64,000 bases of DNA from Myxococcales bacterium (GCA_014240165.1 JAAZXM010000003.1:90683-154682); one strand, 5' to 3'. Positions 52,625-61,420 are shown, numbered from the stretch's first letter. Translations and numbers: made by a program. Notes: a model not told the origin generated them from the letters alone.

Positions 52625-54301
52625 ATGTCAGCCAGCCTCAGAACAGACGGAGCCCGCGAGATCTCGAGCCCGGAGCGCTCGGGCTCTGTCCTGCACGCAT
52701 GGGTCACCACGGTCGATCATAAAAAGCTGGGCATTCTCTATATCGCGGCGGGCCTGCTCTTCTTCGTTATCGGCGGCATCGAGGCGATTATGATGCGCGC
52801 CCAATTGGCCCAGGCCGCCAACACTCTGCTCGAACCCCAGGAATTCAACCGGCTCTTCACCATGCACGGCACCACCATGGTCTTCCTGGTGGGGATGCCC
52901 ATCGTGACGGGTTTCGGGAACTACCTGATCCCGCTCATGATCGGTGCCCGGGATATGGCTTTTCCCCGGCTCAACGCCTGGGGTTTTTGGATGTTCCTAT
53001 TCGGGGGCCTCGTGCTCTATATGAGCTATTTCGCGAGCATGGGGCTCTACGGTGCGGGTACGGCACCCGATGTGGGGTGGTTCGCGTACTCGCCGCTCGC
53101 GGGCAAGGCATTTTCGCGCGGGAACGCCACGGACTACTGGATTCTCGGCATCCTGATCAGCGGCTTCGGCAGCATATCCGGGGCGATCAACATGCTCACC
53201 ACGACCCTGACCATGCGCTGCCCGGGCATGACCATGAACCGGCTCCCGCTTTTCGTTTGGATGATGCTGGTGGTTTCTTTCCTGATGCTCTTGGCTCTGC
53301 CGGTCCTCACGGGCGCGCAAGTCATGCTGCTCTTTGATCGCTTCCTGGGCGCTCATTTCTTCGATACCCAGGCGGGCGGAGACGCGGTTCTCTGGCAACA
53401 CTTCTTCTGGTTCTTTGGTCATCCCGAGGTCTATATCCTGATGATCCCGGGCTTCGCCTATGCGTCGGAGATCATTCCGGTCTTTTCTCGCAAGGTCATC
53501 TTTGGGTATTCCTTCATGGTGGCGGCCACATTGGCCATCGGGCTGGTGGCGGTGGGTGTCTGGGCCCATCACATGTTTACCGTGGGCATGGGGCAGGGCC
53601 TCAATATCTGGTTCGCGGTCATCACCATGTTGGTGGGCGTACCCACGGGCATCAAGCTCTTCAACTGGATCGCGACGATGTACGGCGGTCGAATTCAGCT
53701 GCGCATGCCCATGGTTTTCTGTATTGCGTTCCTGGGTCAGTTCCTGATCGCCGGGCTGACGGGGATTTTGCTCTCCGGGGCCCCACTGAATTGGCAACTC
53801 AGCGATTCGTATTTCGTCGTGGCCCACTTTCATTACGTTCTGATCGGCGGGCTGGTCTTTACGGTCTTCGCCGCCTGTTATTATTGGTTTCCCAAGATGA
53901 CCGGGCGCATGCTCAGCGAGAAGATCGGTCGCTGGCATTTCTGGCTCTTCTTCATCGGCTTCCACCTGACCTTCACCACCATGCATGTCCAGGGCGTTCT
54001 CGGGATGCCTCGCCGGATCTACACCTATCCGGCCGAGCGGGGATGGGAAGTCTGGAACGCGATCTCTTCGACCGGGGCGATTCTCCAAGGCCTGGGAGTT
54101 GCTTGCTTCTTCGTGGCGGTGATCGTGGCTTTTCGGCGACCCGCCCAGGCCGGCCCCGACCCGTGGAATGCCTGGACCCTCGAGTGGTCGACGTCCTCGC
54201 CGCCACCGGCCTACAACTTTCTGAGCCTGCCCGAGGTGCGGAGCCGCCGTCCGCTCTGGGACCTCAAGCACCCGGACGACCCGGATTGGGAGCACGAATA
54301 G
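52625..54301 (+). CDS. ctaD: Cytochrome c oxidase subunit I
   Basis: A 558-residue, 12-helix heme-copper oxidase subunit, A-type by motif. Low-spin heme ligands H81 and H403, high-spin heme ligand H401 (VVAHFHYVL), CuB ligands H266 with cross-linked Y270 (GHPEVY), H315 and H316. The D-channel looks intact: D110 and N117 (GARDMAFPRLN) and E268. The K-channel lysine of helix VIII is replaced by arginine: the motif reads GRIQLRMPM with R360 where the usual oxidases have K. GGAGCAGGAGG precedes the ATG. It reduces oxygen to water and pumps protons across the inner membrane. Confidence 0.97.
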   Translation: MSASLRTDGAREISSPERSGSVLHAWVTTVDHKKLGILYIAAGLLFFVIGGIEAIMMRAQLAQAANTLLEPQEFNRLFTMHGTTMVFLVGMPIVTGFGNYLIPLMIGARDMAFPRLNAWGFWMFLFGGLVLYMSYFASMGLYGAGTAPDVGWFAYSPLAGKAFSRGNATDYWILGILISGFGSISGAINMLTTTLTMRCPGMTMNRLPLFVWMMLVVSFLMLLALPVLTGAQVMLLFDRFLGAHFFDTQAGGDAVLWQHFFWFFGHPEVYILMIPGFAYASEIIPVFSRKVIFGYSFMVAATLAIGLVAVGVWAHHMFTVGMGQGLNIWFAVITMLVGVPTGIKLFNWIATMYGGRIQLRMPMVFCIAFLGQFLIAGLTGILLSGAPLNWQLSDSYFVVAHFHYVLIGGLVFTVFAACYYWFPKMTGRMLSEKIGRWHFWLFFIGFHLTFTTMHVQGVLGMPRRIYTYPAERGWEVWNAISSTGAILQGLGVACFFVAVIVAFRRPAQAGPDPWNAWTLEWSTSSPPPAYNFLSLPEVRSRRPLWDLKHPDDPDWEHE

Positions 54302-54310
54302 GATGCGGCC

Positions 54311-54895
54311 ATGAGCCAGGCGCCTGCATTGCTGCTTGAGGAGTCGCCCTGGAACCGGGGCAGGGTGGGAATGGCCTGCCTGATCTTCGGCGAAAGCACG
54401 TTCTTCTGCGTTTTCGTGGTGGCGTATCTCTTTTATATCGGGAAGAGCGCCACGGGTCCCCAACCCGGGGATGTTCTCGAATTCCCCTGGCTCGCCACGG
54501 CGTGCCTGCTCTCGAGCAGCCTCAGCGCGGGTCTGGCGGTTTCAGCCCTGGCCCGTTCCCAGGCGGTTCGGGCGAGTCTCATGTTGGCGATCACAGTGGG
54601 CCTCGGCTCGGCGTTCATCGCGGCCACGGCCGTCGAGTGGTCCGGGCTCATCTATGGACACGGTCTGACCCTGGGCACGAATCTTTTCGGCACCACCTTC
54701 TATTCGCTTGTGGGCTTTCATGCCGCCCACGTGATTCTCGGTTTGCTCATGCTCTCGCTGGTCCTGGCTCTGACGCTCGCGGGGAGGGTGAGCGCGGAAC
54801 ACACCGAGCGGGTGGAGATGGTGACCTGGTATTGGCATTTCGTGGATGCGGTTTGGATCGTGGTCCTCACGACGGTTTACGTGGTGGGGGTCTAA
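54311..54895 (+). CDS. ctaE: Cytochrome c oxidase subunit III
   Basis: A 194-residue membrane protein with five helices, the short subunit III typical of caa3-type oxidases. Diagnostic blocks: WNRGRVGMACLIFGESTFFCVFVVAYLFY, then GTNLFGTTFYSLVGFHAAHVILGLLML with the conserved His/Glu pair, and YWHFVDAVWIVVL at the end. It begins 9 bases after the subunit I stop and stabilises the oxidase and its proton-uptake path. Confidence 0.95.
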   Translation: MSQAPALLLEESPWNRGRVGMACLIFGESTFFCVFVVAYLFYIGKSATGPQPGDVLEFPWLATACLLSSSLSAGLAVSALARSQAVRASLMLAITVGLGSAFIAATAVEWSGLIYGHGLTLGTNLFGTTFYSLVGFHAAHVILGLLMLSLVLALTLAGRVSAEHTERVEMVTWYWHFVDAVWIVVLTTVYVVGV

Positions 54896-54899
54896 CGGG

Positions 54900-55757
54900 A
54901 TGCGTGAAGAGAACGGAATCCAGGAGGGGACTCGCGCCCGAGAGGGGGAAGGAATTGAACTTCCCGCAAGCACGACTGCTCCCCTCTATTTCGCCCTGGG
55001 TTTCGCGCTCCTGGGCGTGAGCCTGGTGACGAGCGAATTGTTCGCTCTTGCGGGGGCCATGCTCGCGGTCTGGGGCGGGATTCGCTGGTGGGGTGAGGTT
55101 CTGCCCCGAGAACGAGAAACCTTCGTCCCGGCCCAGGCCGAGGCCGAGCGAGCGCCTGAAGTGGTGCCCGCGGCTGGCCACGCGACACCTAGGGCCGGCG
55201 GAGAGGATCGGCATCGGGCGCGCCTGCCCCTCGAGTACCACCCCTATGGGGCGGGCCTGCGCGCCGGGGTCGCGGGGGGGCTCGCCATGGCGGTGGTGGC
55301 CGGGGTCCATGGACTGATCGTCCAGGGGAGCCCATGGCATGCCTTCAACGCTTTCGCCGCCCTGGTGCTCCCGCTTTTCGGGGCCGCGCCGCCCAGCGAT
55401 ATGACGAGTTTTCATGGAGTCGTCGTGTTGTCCGCCGGGATCATCCATGTCCTGCTCTCTTTGGGAATCGGGCTCGTCTATGCATCGGTTCTCCCCATGC
55501 TTCCCGGACATCCCCGGATCTGGGGTGGCGTGGTGGCGCCCCTGGCTTGGACAGGGGCCGGCTTCGTTTGCATTGAGTTATTGGAGCCCAGCGCGGTCCA
55601 GTCGATCAATTGGCTCATTTTCATTCTCCTCCAGATTGTTTTCGGCCTGACTGCCGGGGAAGTGATCTCCAGGAGCGAACCCGTTCGAACGCTGCAGTCC
55701 TTTCCGCTCGCAACCCGGGCGGGCTTCGAAGTGGGTGATGAGGAGGAGGGCTTGTGA
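54900..55757 (+). CDS. Membrane protein of the oxidase operon (subunit IV-like N-terminus plus five-helix domain)
   Basis: A 285-residue protein from ATG 54900, 4 bases after the ctaE stop. The N-terminus has two close hydrophobic helices (about 28-66), as in small oxidase subunit IV proteins, then a charged, flexible linker (EAERAPEVVPAAG, about 80-105), then a second membrane domain of about five helices (HPYGAGLRAGVAGGLAMAVVAGVHG and onward). Its stop overlaps the GTG start of the diheme cytochrome c gene. I do not recognise the second domain; its fixed place between oxidase and bc genes suggests that it holds the oxidase and the bc part together or helps assemble them. Confidence 0.75.
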   Translation: MREENGIQEGTRAREGEGIELPASTTAPLYFALGFALLGVSLVTSELFALAGAMLAVWGGIRWWGEVLPRERETFVPAQAEAERAPEVVPAAGHATPRAGGEDRHRARLPLEYHPYGAGLRAGVAGGLAMAVVAGVHGLIVQGSPWHAFNAFAALVLPLFGAAPPSDMTSFHGVVVLSAGIIHVLLSLGIGLVYASVLPMLPGHPRIWGGVVAPLAWTGAGFVCIELLEPSAVQSINWLIFILLQIVFGLTAGEVISRSEPVRTLQSFPLATRAGFEVGDEEEGL

Positions 55758-56485
55758 AAGAAAAGCCGCTTCTCCTCGCTTTCGTTCTAGTCGCCGCGTT
55801 GGGCTGCGACTCGCTTCCGGGCCGCCCGGATCCTGCGGATCGATATCAGCGGCCCTCGGAGGTCGAGGATTTTGCTCTTCTCTATGCAACCCATTGCTCG
55901 GGTTGCCACGGGGCAGACGGCCGAAACGGGCCAGCCACCAACCTGGGCGACCCGCTCTACGCAGCGCTGGCGGATCCCGTGGAGGTTCGGCGGGTCATTG
56001 CGGAAGGGGTTGCCGGAACCCCCATGCCCGTCTTCGCCCAGACGGGCGGAGGCACCCTGACCGAGAAGCAGCTCAATATTCTCGCCGAAGGCTTGAAGGC
56101 GGGTCTGAACGGCTCTGAATCCGCTTCACGCTTGCGCGGTGCCCCCCCGCTCACGGCCAAAGCGGGTGTGCGGGGCCAGGCTTCAACCGCCCAATTGGCG
56201 AGGGGCGAGCAGGCCTACGCGACGTATTGCGCGCGCTGCCACGGCGCAGAGGGCACCGGGGGCGCCTCGGGCGGTTCGCTCCTCGAGCCCGCATTCCTTG
56301 GCCTGGTGAGCGATCAGGCCCTGCGAACCACGGTCATCGTGGGTCGCGAGGACCTCGGCATGCCGGGTTGGCAAGGCGCAGGGGAAAGGCCCATGACGGC
56401 GGCGGAGGTCAGCGATGTCGTGGCCTGGCTGGGATCGCATCGAAGCTCGGCCGGCGACGCCGCGTCCGGCGTATCCATCAAGTGA
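55754..56485 (+). CDS. Diheme cytochrome c lipoprotein
   Basis: A 243-residue protein starting at GTG 55754 (GTGA overlap with the previous stop). Lipobox VAALGC (C18) would anchor it on the periplasmic side. Two cytochrome c domains follow: CSGCH (C48-H52) and CARCH (C159-H163), each with Met candidates (MPVF after heme 1; LGMPGW after heme 2) for the sixth ligand. It is well placed to carry electrons from the Rieske/cytochrome b part to the CuA/heme c subunit of the oxidase, replacing a soluble cytochrome c. Confidence 0.93.
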   Translation: MKEKPLLLAFVLVAALGCDSLPGRPDPADRYQRPSEVEDFALLYATHCSGCHGADGRNGPATNLGDPLYAALADPVEVRRVIAEGVAGTPMPVFAQTGGGTLTEKQLNILAEGLKAGLNGSESASRLRGAPPLTAKAGVRGQASTAQLARGEQAYATYCARCHGAEGTGGASGGSLLEPAFLGLVSDQALRTTVIVGREDLGMPGWQGAGERPMTAAEVSDVVAWLGSHRSSAGDAASGVSIK

Positions 56486-56509
56486 ACTGAGAAGAGGCAG
56501 GAGAAAACC

Positions 56510-57043
56510 ATGGAGCCCCACGAACATCCTCCGCTTCCGCCGGCCGTGCCGCCGGTGACCCGCCGGGATTTTCTTTTCAAACTCGGCCTGGGCCTCAACG
56601 TGATCGCCGCCGGCTTCGTGGGCATTCCCATCGTGGGCTATATCGCGTCGGCTCTCTTCAAGCCCAAGGCGCAACAGGCCTGGATTGCCCTGGGCGAAAT
56701 CGCCCAATTTCCGCCCGGGGAAACTCGCCTGGCCTCCTACAGGAACCCCTTTACCACGCCCTGGGATGGGGCGACGGCGGATATTCCGTGTTGGGTCCGG
56801 CGCAAGCCCGATGGAGATTTTCAGGTCTTTGCCATCAATTGCGCTCACCTCGGTTGTCCGGTTCGCTGGTTTCCCCAGTCGGGGCTCTTTATGTGCCCTT
56901 GTCATGGGGGCGTTTATTACGAGGACGGTTCCCGGGCCTCGGGTCCGCCGCCCCGGGGCTTGTTCGAATACGCCTTTCGTGTGCGCCGCGATCGTCTCGA
57001 GGTCAGGGGGGGGCAGACCCCGAACCTCTCGGAGCCCGTTTAG
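56510..57043 (+). CDS. qcrA: Rieske iron-sulfur protein of the quinol:cytochrome c reductase
   Basis: A 177-residue Rieske protein with an N-terminal twin-arginine anchor (TRRDFLFKLG at 17-26, helix to about 50). Cluster ligands C111 and H113 in CAHLGC, C129 and H132 in CPCHGG; C116 and C131 would form the disulfide. The head is followed by YYEDGSRASGPPPRGL, the usual end of the fold. It accepts electrons from quinol at the cytochrome b site. GGAGAAAACC precedes the ATG. It lies 12 bases before the cytochrome b gene. Confidence 0.95.
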   Translation: MEPHEHPPLPPAVPPVTRRDFLFKLGLGLNVIAAGFVGIPIVGYIASALFKPKAQQAWIALGEIAQFPPGETRLASYRNPFTTPWDGATADIPCWVRRKPDGDFQVFAINCAHLGCPVRWFPQSGLFMCPCHGGVYYEDGSRASGPPPRGLFEYAFRVRRDRLEVRGGQTPNLSEPV

Positions 57044-57055
57044 GAAGATGAATCC

Positions 57056-58531
57056 ATGAATCGACTTCGGGCAATCGGAAAGTGGTTCGATGATCGCCTG
57101 GCCCTGGGCCGTCTATACGACCAGAGCCTCGGGCATCGGATTCCCTTCTCCTCTTCGAGTTGGTGGTACGTATTTGGTAGCGCGACCCTGCTCTGCTTGA
57201 TCATTCAATTGGTGACGGGCGTCTGCCTTGCCCTGGTCTACGTGCCGTCCCCCGACCAGGCCTATGCGAGCCTCGAGTACCTGGACTATGAGCAGCCCCT
57301 GGGCTGGTACCTGCGCGGGCTGCACTTTTGGGGCTCGAATTTCATGGTGGCGCTGGTGACCATTCACCTGGTTCAGATCTTTCTCTTCGGGGCCTACAAA
57401 TACCCGCGCGAACTGACCTGGATGGTGGGGAGTGCGCTCTTCCTGGCGACCATCGGGATGGCGTTCACCGGCCAGACCATGCGCTTCGACCAGGATGCCT
57501 ACTGGGGTGTGGAGATCATCGTATCGATCCTCGGCCGACTCCCCCTCGTTGGGGAAGCCGCCACGCATCTGCTCCAGGGCGGCCCCATCGTGGGCGCCGA
57601 AACCCTGTCGCGTTTCTTCACCCTCCACGTTTTCGTGATCCCGGCCACGCTGATCGGCCTGCTGGTGATCCACATTCGCTTGGTACTGGTGCTGGGCATC
57701 AGCGAGTACCCAGAGCCCGGGAAGGTCGTCGACCCCGACACCTACGCCGACGAGTACGAGCAGGTGGTGGAGCGCACCGGGATCCGCTTGATGCCCGAGG
57801 GTGGAGGCAAGGACCTGGTGTTCTCGGCCCTGGTGCTGATGGCCATCGTGCTCTGCGCCGCGTTGATCGGGCCGAAGATCCCCAACGGCCCCGCCGACCC
57901 CTCGCTGATTCACACCGTGCCGCGCCCGGATTTCTATTTTCTCTCGCTCTTTGCCGCTTTTGCGCTGATGCCGCCCGATCTCGAGAGCTTCGTCATTGTC
58001 TACGTGATGCCCCTGGCGGTCGTGCTGCTTTTCGCCGTGCCCTTCATTTCCCGGGGTGGCGAGCGCCATCCCAGCCGTAGACCGGGGGCGGTGATTCTCG
58101 TGATCCTGGTGCTGACCGGACTCTTTACCCTGGCCTGGGAGGGCGTTGTCTCTCCGTGGTCGCCCGAGATGGATGCGTGGAGCGGAGTCCCGGTGCAGCC
58201 GCGCTTCGTCGAAGACCGCTCGCCCCTCGAACATATGGGGGCAACGGTTCTGCAAGCCAAGCAATGCAGAAATTGCCACGCCCTGGACGGGGCAGGGGGG
58301 AAGCGAGGGCCCGACCTCGCGGGCGTTGCCACTCGCTTGACCGAAGATCAGTTGATCCGACAGGTGCTCCAGGGGGGCGGCAATATGCCGGCCTACGGGA
58401 ACCATCTCTCGCCCCATGAGGTGAGTGCGCTGGTGGCTTTCCTCACGACCCTTCATGCCGAGGGCCAGGCCCCGGCCCGGGACTCGGCCTCCTGGGCCCG
58501 CAGTGCCCGGGAGTCGCCGGGGTCTCGATGA
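57056..58531 (+). CDS. qcrB: Cytochrome b (b6 plus subunit IV) fused to a C-terminal cytochrome c
   Basis: A 491-residue protein. Residues about 1-330 form cytochrome b with heme ligands H90, H104, H191 and H206. The 15-residue step H191-H206 is that of b6-type cytochromes (14 in mitochondrial bc1). The subunit IV half is in the same chain; its quinol-site motif, usually PEWY, reads PDFY at 291-294. After a linker comes a cytochrome c domain with CRNCH (C404-H408) and M444 (GNMPAYG) as probable axial ligand. So quinol oxidation and the first heme c are one polypeptide. It overlaps the next gene by ATGA. It works with the Rieske protein and the diheme lipoprotein. Confidence 0.93.
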   Translation: MNRLRAIGKWFDDRLALGRLYDQSLGHRIPFSSSSWWYVFGSATLLCLIIQLVTGVCLALVYVPSPDQAYASLEYLDYEQPLGWYLRGLHFWGSNFMVALVTIHLVQIFLFGAYKYPRELTWMVGSALFLATIGMAFTGQTMRFDQDAYWGVEIIVSILGRLPLVGEAATHLLQGGPIVGAETLSRFFTLHVFVIPATLIGLLVIHIRLVLVLGISEYPEPGKVVDPDTYADEYEQVVERTGIRLMPEGGGKDLVFSALVLMAIVLCAALIGPKIPNGPADPSLIHTVPRPDFYFLSLFAAFALMPPDLESFVIVYVMPLAVVLLFAVPFISRGGERHPSRRPGAVILVILVLTGLFTLAWEGVVSPWSPEMDAWSGVPVQPRFVEDRSPLEHMGATVLQAKQCRNCHALDGAGGKRGPDLAGVATRLTEDQLIRQVLQGGGNMPAYGNHLSPHEVSALVAFLTTLHAEGQAPARDSASWARSARESPGSR

Positions 58532-60753
58532 ACGCATCGGCGCTCTGGGGTGCAAGCTGGTCCCTGGGCCCGGGGCTTCTCTTTCCGCTGGTTGTTTCGG
58601 CCTGGCTCTACCTGCGCGGCTTCGAGCGGGTACGCGGGCAAAGCCCCGGGCATTTTCCGCCCTGGCGACGCGTGGCTTTTCTCCTTGGGCTGGGTCTGCT
58701 TTTCGTCGCCTTGGCCTCGCCCCTGGACGCAGCCGCGGATCTGCTCCTGACGGCCCACATGGTGCAGCATTGGCTGCTCATGATGGTGGTGCCTCCGCTG
58801 ATCTGGGCGGGCGCCCCCACCGTGCCCCTGCTCCGGGGCCTGCCCCTCGACTGGCTGTCTCGAGGCGCGGGGCCGCTGCTCTCGTCGCCGACGCTCAAGC
58901 GTGGCTTGCGAATCGTCACCCACCCGGGCATTGCGCTTGGTCTCTGGATCCTTGTCACCCTGGGCTGGCATTGGCCTCCCGCCTACGAACTCGCGCTGCA
59001 GTCCAGAGCGGCCCACGACACCGAGCACCTGAGTTTCCTGGCCTCTTCCCTCTTGCTCTGGTTCTGCATCCTCCAACCCTGGCCCGTACGGGCGCCCAGG
59101 GCCTTTGGCATTCGGCTGCTCCTGGTGGTCGCGGCCGGGCTCTTCAACACGCTCTTTTCCGCGGCGTTCGCTTTCTCAGCCTCGCCCTTCTACGCGTTCT
59201 ACGCCGAGATCCCGAATCCCTGGGCGATGTCGGTGATGGCCGACCAGAACACGGCGGGTGCCTTCATGTGGGTGGGCGGGAGCCTGAGCATGATCGCGGC
59301 GGCGGCTGGGCTGACCCTCGCGGCCCTTTCGCCCGCCGGGCTCCGCGGGGCCCGAATCCGGGCGGCGGGAAAGGCCGTGCGGCCACGGGCGCCCGGCGGC
59401 CCGGGCGGGTTGCAGGCCCTGGGCCTGCGCCGCGCACTGCAATGGACCCTGGCCCTGGCCGCGGGTCTCGTGGTGGTCGACGGATTTTTGGGCGCCCAGG
59501 CTCCGAGTTCAGAGAATCTCGCGGGGGTCCTCCCATGGACGTATTGGCGCGCGCTCTCGCTCTTTGCCCTGCTCGCCCTGGGCAACCTCTTTTGCGCGGT
59601 CTGCCCCCTGACCCTTTCGCGCAATCTTGCGGCCCGTCTCCTGGGCCGGCCCTTCCGGTGGCCCGACTGGCTTCAGAATAAATGGCTCTCGGCGGCGCTC
59701 TTTCTCTTTTATTTGTGGAGCTACGAGATCCTGGATTTATGGGACCGGCCCCGGGCGACGGCGATTTGGATCGCGGGCTTCTTCGTGCTCTGCTTCCTCG
59801 TGGAGGGGCTCTTCCGGCGGGGCACCTTCTGTCGTTACGTGTGTCCGGTGGGTCAATTCCAATTCGTTCACTCGGCCCTGTCCCCGAGCGAGGTGCAGCC
59901 CCTGTCGCCGGCGGTCTGTGCGGACTGCACCAGCCACGATTGCCTTCGGGGCAACGCTGGGGCGCCGGGGTGCCCGACGGATCTCTACCTGCCGGCCAAG
60001 ACCGGCAACCAGGACTGCACGTTCTGCCTCGACTGCGTTCGGGCTTGCCCCCACGATAATGCCGGTGTGGTGCGGGTCACGCCCGGGCGCGCATTGGGCC
60101 AGGGCCGCGCCGGCGTTCGGCCCTTGGGCCCCGACATGGCCGGACTGACCGTGCTCTTTGTCTGGGGCGCATTCGTCAACGCCATGGGGATGTCGCGTCC
60201 CTTCGTCCAGGCTCAGGCGGATCTCGCGAAGGCATTGGGCATTTCCCCGGGTCCTGGTTTCGATTCCGCGGTTCTTGTGGGGACCTTGGTTCTTGTGCCG
60301 GTGCTCGCTCTCGCGTTCTGTTCGGCAGCGGGGCGCCTATTGGCGCGCACCTCCGTCCCGCTCGGCGCGCTGGCGTGTCGCTTGGTTCCGGCCCTTGTGC
60401 CCCTGGGCTTGGCCATGTGGCTCGCCCACTTGAGTTTTCACCTGATCACGGGGCTCTTCAGCGTCGTGCCGGCGAGCCAGCGTGCGTGGGCGGCCTTGAC
60501 GAGCGGGCCCCTTGAGTTCGTGGCCGCGGCGCCCCTGGGCACGGATTGGCTGATCGATGCCCAACTCCTTTCCCTCGGTGTTGGGTTGGTCGTGAGCCTC
60601 GCCGTGCTCTGGCGCATCGGCCAGGAGATCGCACCTGCGCCCGGGCGTGCGCTGGGGCTGATCCTACCCTGGTCGCTCCTCGCATTGGCGCTCTGGAGCC
60701 TGGGGCTCCTGACTTTTTTGTCCCCCATGGAGATGCGGGGAATGGGCGCATGA
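58528..60753 (+). CDS. CtaG (caa3 assembly) fused to polyferredoxin membrane module
   Basis: A 741-residue membrane protein with two known halves. Residues about 10-270 match caa3_CtaG: MVQHWLLMMVVPPLIWAGAP, WHWPPAYELAL, HDTEHLSFLASSLLLWF and MADQNTAGAFMWVGGSLSM. CtaG helps insert CuA/CuB into the oxidase. Residues about 300-520 resemble NosR/NapH/CcoG-type electron carriers: FCAVCP (C356, C359), CRYVCP (C435, C439), CADC...DC, and a full CxxCxxCxxxCP at C497-C507 for [4Fe-4S] binding. The last 200 residues add about six helices. Overlaps both neighbours by ATGA. A role in passing electrons for copper reduction during assembly is inferred. Confidence 0.88.
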   Translation: MNASALWGASWSLGPGLLFPLVVSAWLYLRGFERVRGQSPGHFPPWRRVAFLLGLGLLFVALASPLDAAADLLLTAHMVQHWLLMMVVPPLIWAGAPTVPLLRGLPLDWLSRGAGPLLSSPTLKRGLRIVTHPGIALGLWILVTLGWHWPPAYELALQSRAAHDTEHLSFLASSLLLWFCILQPWPVRAPRAFGIRLLLVVAAGLFNTLFSAAFAFSASPFYAFYAEIPNPWAMSVMADQNTAGAFMWVGGSLSMIAAAAGLTLAALSPAGLRGARIRAAGKAVRPRAPGGPGGLQALGLRRALQWTLALAAGLVVVDGFLGAQAPSSENLAGVLPWTYWRALSLFALLALGNLFCAVCPLTLSRNLAARLLGRPFRWPDWLQNKWLSAALFLFYLWSYEILDLWDRPRATAIWIAGFFVLCFLVEGLFRRGTFCRYVCPVGQFQFVHSALSPSEVQPLSPAVCADCTSHDCLRGNAGAPGCPTDLYLPAKTGNQDCTFCLDCVRACPHDNAGVVRVTPGRALGQGRAGVRPLGPDMAGLTVLFVWGAFVNAMGMSRPFVQAQADLAKALGISPGPGFDSAVLVGTLVLVPVLALAFCSAAGRLLARTSVPLGALACRLVPALVPLGLAMWLAHLSFHLITGLFSVVPASQRAWAALTSGPLEFVAAAPLGTDWLIDAQLLSLGVGLVVSLAVLWRIGQEIAPAPGRALGLILPWSLLALALWSLGLLTFLSPMEMRGMGA

Positions 60754-61391
60754 GGCGAAGAGTTTCGTCAGCGCGGAGCCGTGTCGGGCGACAACCTCGC
60801 TCGGGCTCCGGGCCCGCCGTGAGGCTCCGAGGTTGGGCAACGCTCCTCGTCCTGCTCCTCGCCTTGGGCGCAGGTCCCGGGGTCCGGGCCGATATGGGGA
60901 TTCCTCTTGGATCGGGGCTCGCGGGCGGGTACCGAATCGATCTCATCGCCTATCCTGCGCCGCTTCGCGTGGGCCATGGCTTCTTCAGTGTTCTTGTCCG
61001 CGATCCGGGGACCGGGGCCGTGCGCAGCGACCTGGGAGTCGTGATCGAGGTTCGCTCTGCGGATGAGGGTGCCGCGCCGGGCGCGCTCGTCTTTCCGGCC
61101 GAAGCGGGGAAGCACCCGGGTTTCTATTCCGCTCGAATTCCCCTCGCCAATGCGGGCCTTGGGCTGGCCACGATCCGGGTGATGTCCGGGTCGGGTCCGA
61201 GCCAGAAGGCGGCATTGGAAGTCGTCTTCGATGTGCTGCCCTCGGCCCAGCCGTGGCGCGAGCACGCGGGAGCAATCGCTTTTCCTTTCGGTCTGCTCGC
61301 AATCTTTGTTTGGCATCAGAGACGGAGTCATGGCCGGCAGGCGAAGCAAGGCGCGTCTCGGGTCAATGGCCACGCACCCCCGGGCGGCTGA
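60750..61391 (+). CDS. Exported single-pass protein with YtkA/FixH-like beta domain
   Basis: A 213-residue protein starting at ATG 60750, overlapping the previous stop (ATGA). Basic N-terminus then a hydrophobic helix (residues about 31-50), ending near VRADMG. The body IDLIAYPAPLRVGHGFFSVLVRDPGTGAV and PGFYSARIPLANAGLGLATIRV looks like the beta-sandwich of YtkA/FixH-like proteins, and a single helix and basic tail close the chain. FixH-type proteins assist copper or oxidase assembly. This fits the operon, which it ends, but sequence alone does not prove it. Confidence 0.7.
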   Translation: MRRRVSSARSRVGRQPRSGSGPAVRLRGWATLLVLLLALGAGPGVRADMGIPLGSGLAGGYRIDLIAYPAPLRVGHGFFSVLVRDPGTGAVRSDLGVVIEVRSADEGAAPGALVFPAEAGKHPGFYSARIPLANAGLGLATIRVMSGSGPSQKAALEVVFDVLPSAQPWREHAGAIAFPFGLLAIFVWHQRRSHGRQAKQGASRVNGHAPPGG

Positions 61392-61420
61392 ATCCCGCAC
61401 GCCCATGCTATTTGTTTGAC

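Noticed and set aside
51547-61391. Assigning the operon as an alternative complex III (ActABCDEF)
   Set aside because: There is a clear Rieske protein and cytochrome b, and no pentaheme cytochrome, NrfD-like or molybdopterin-like subunit, so it is a bc-type complex.
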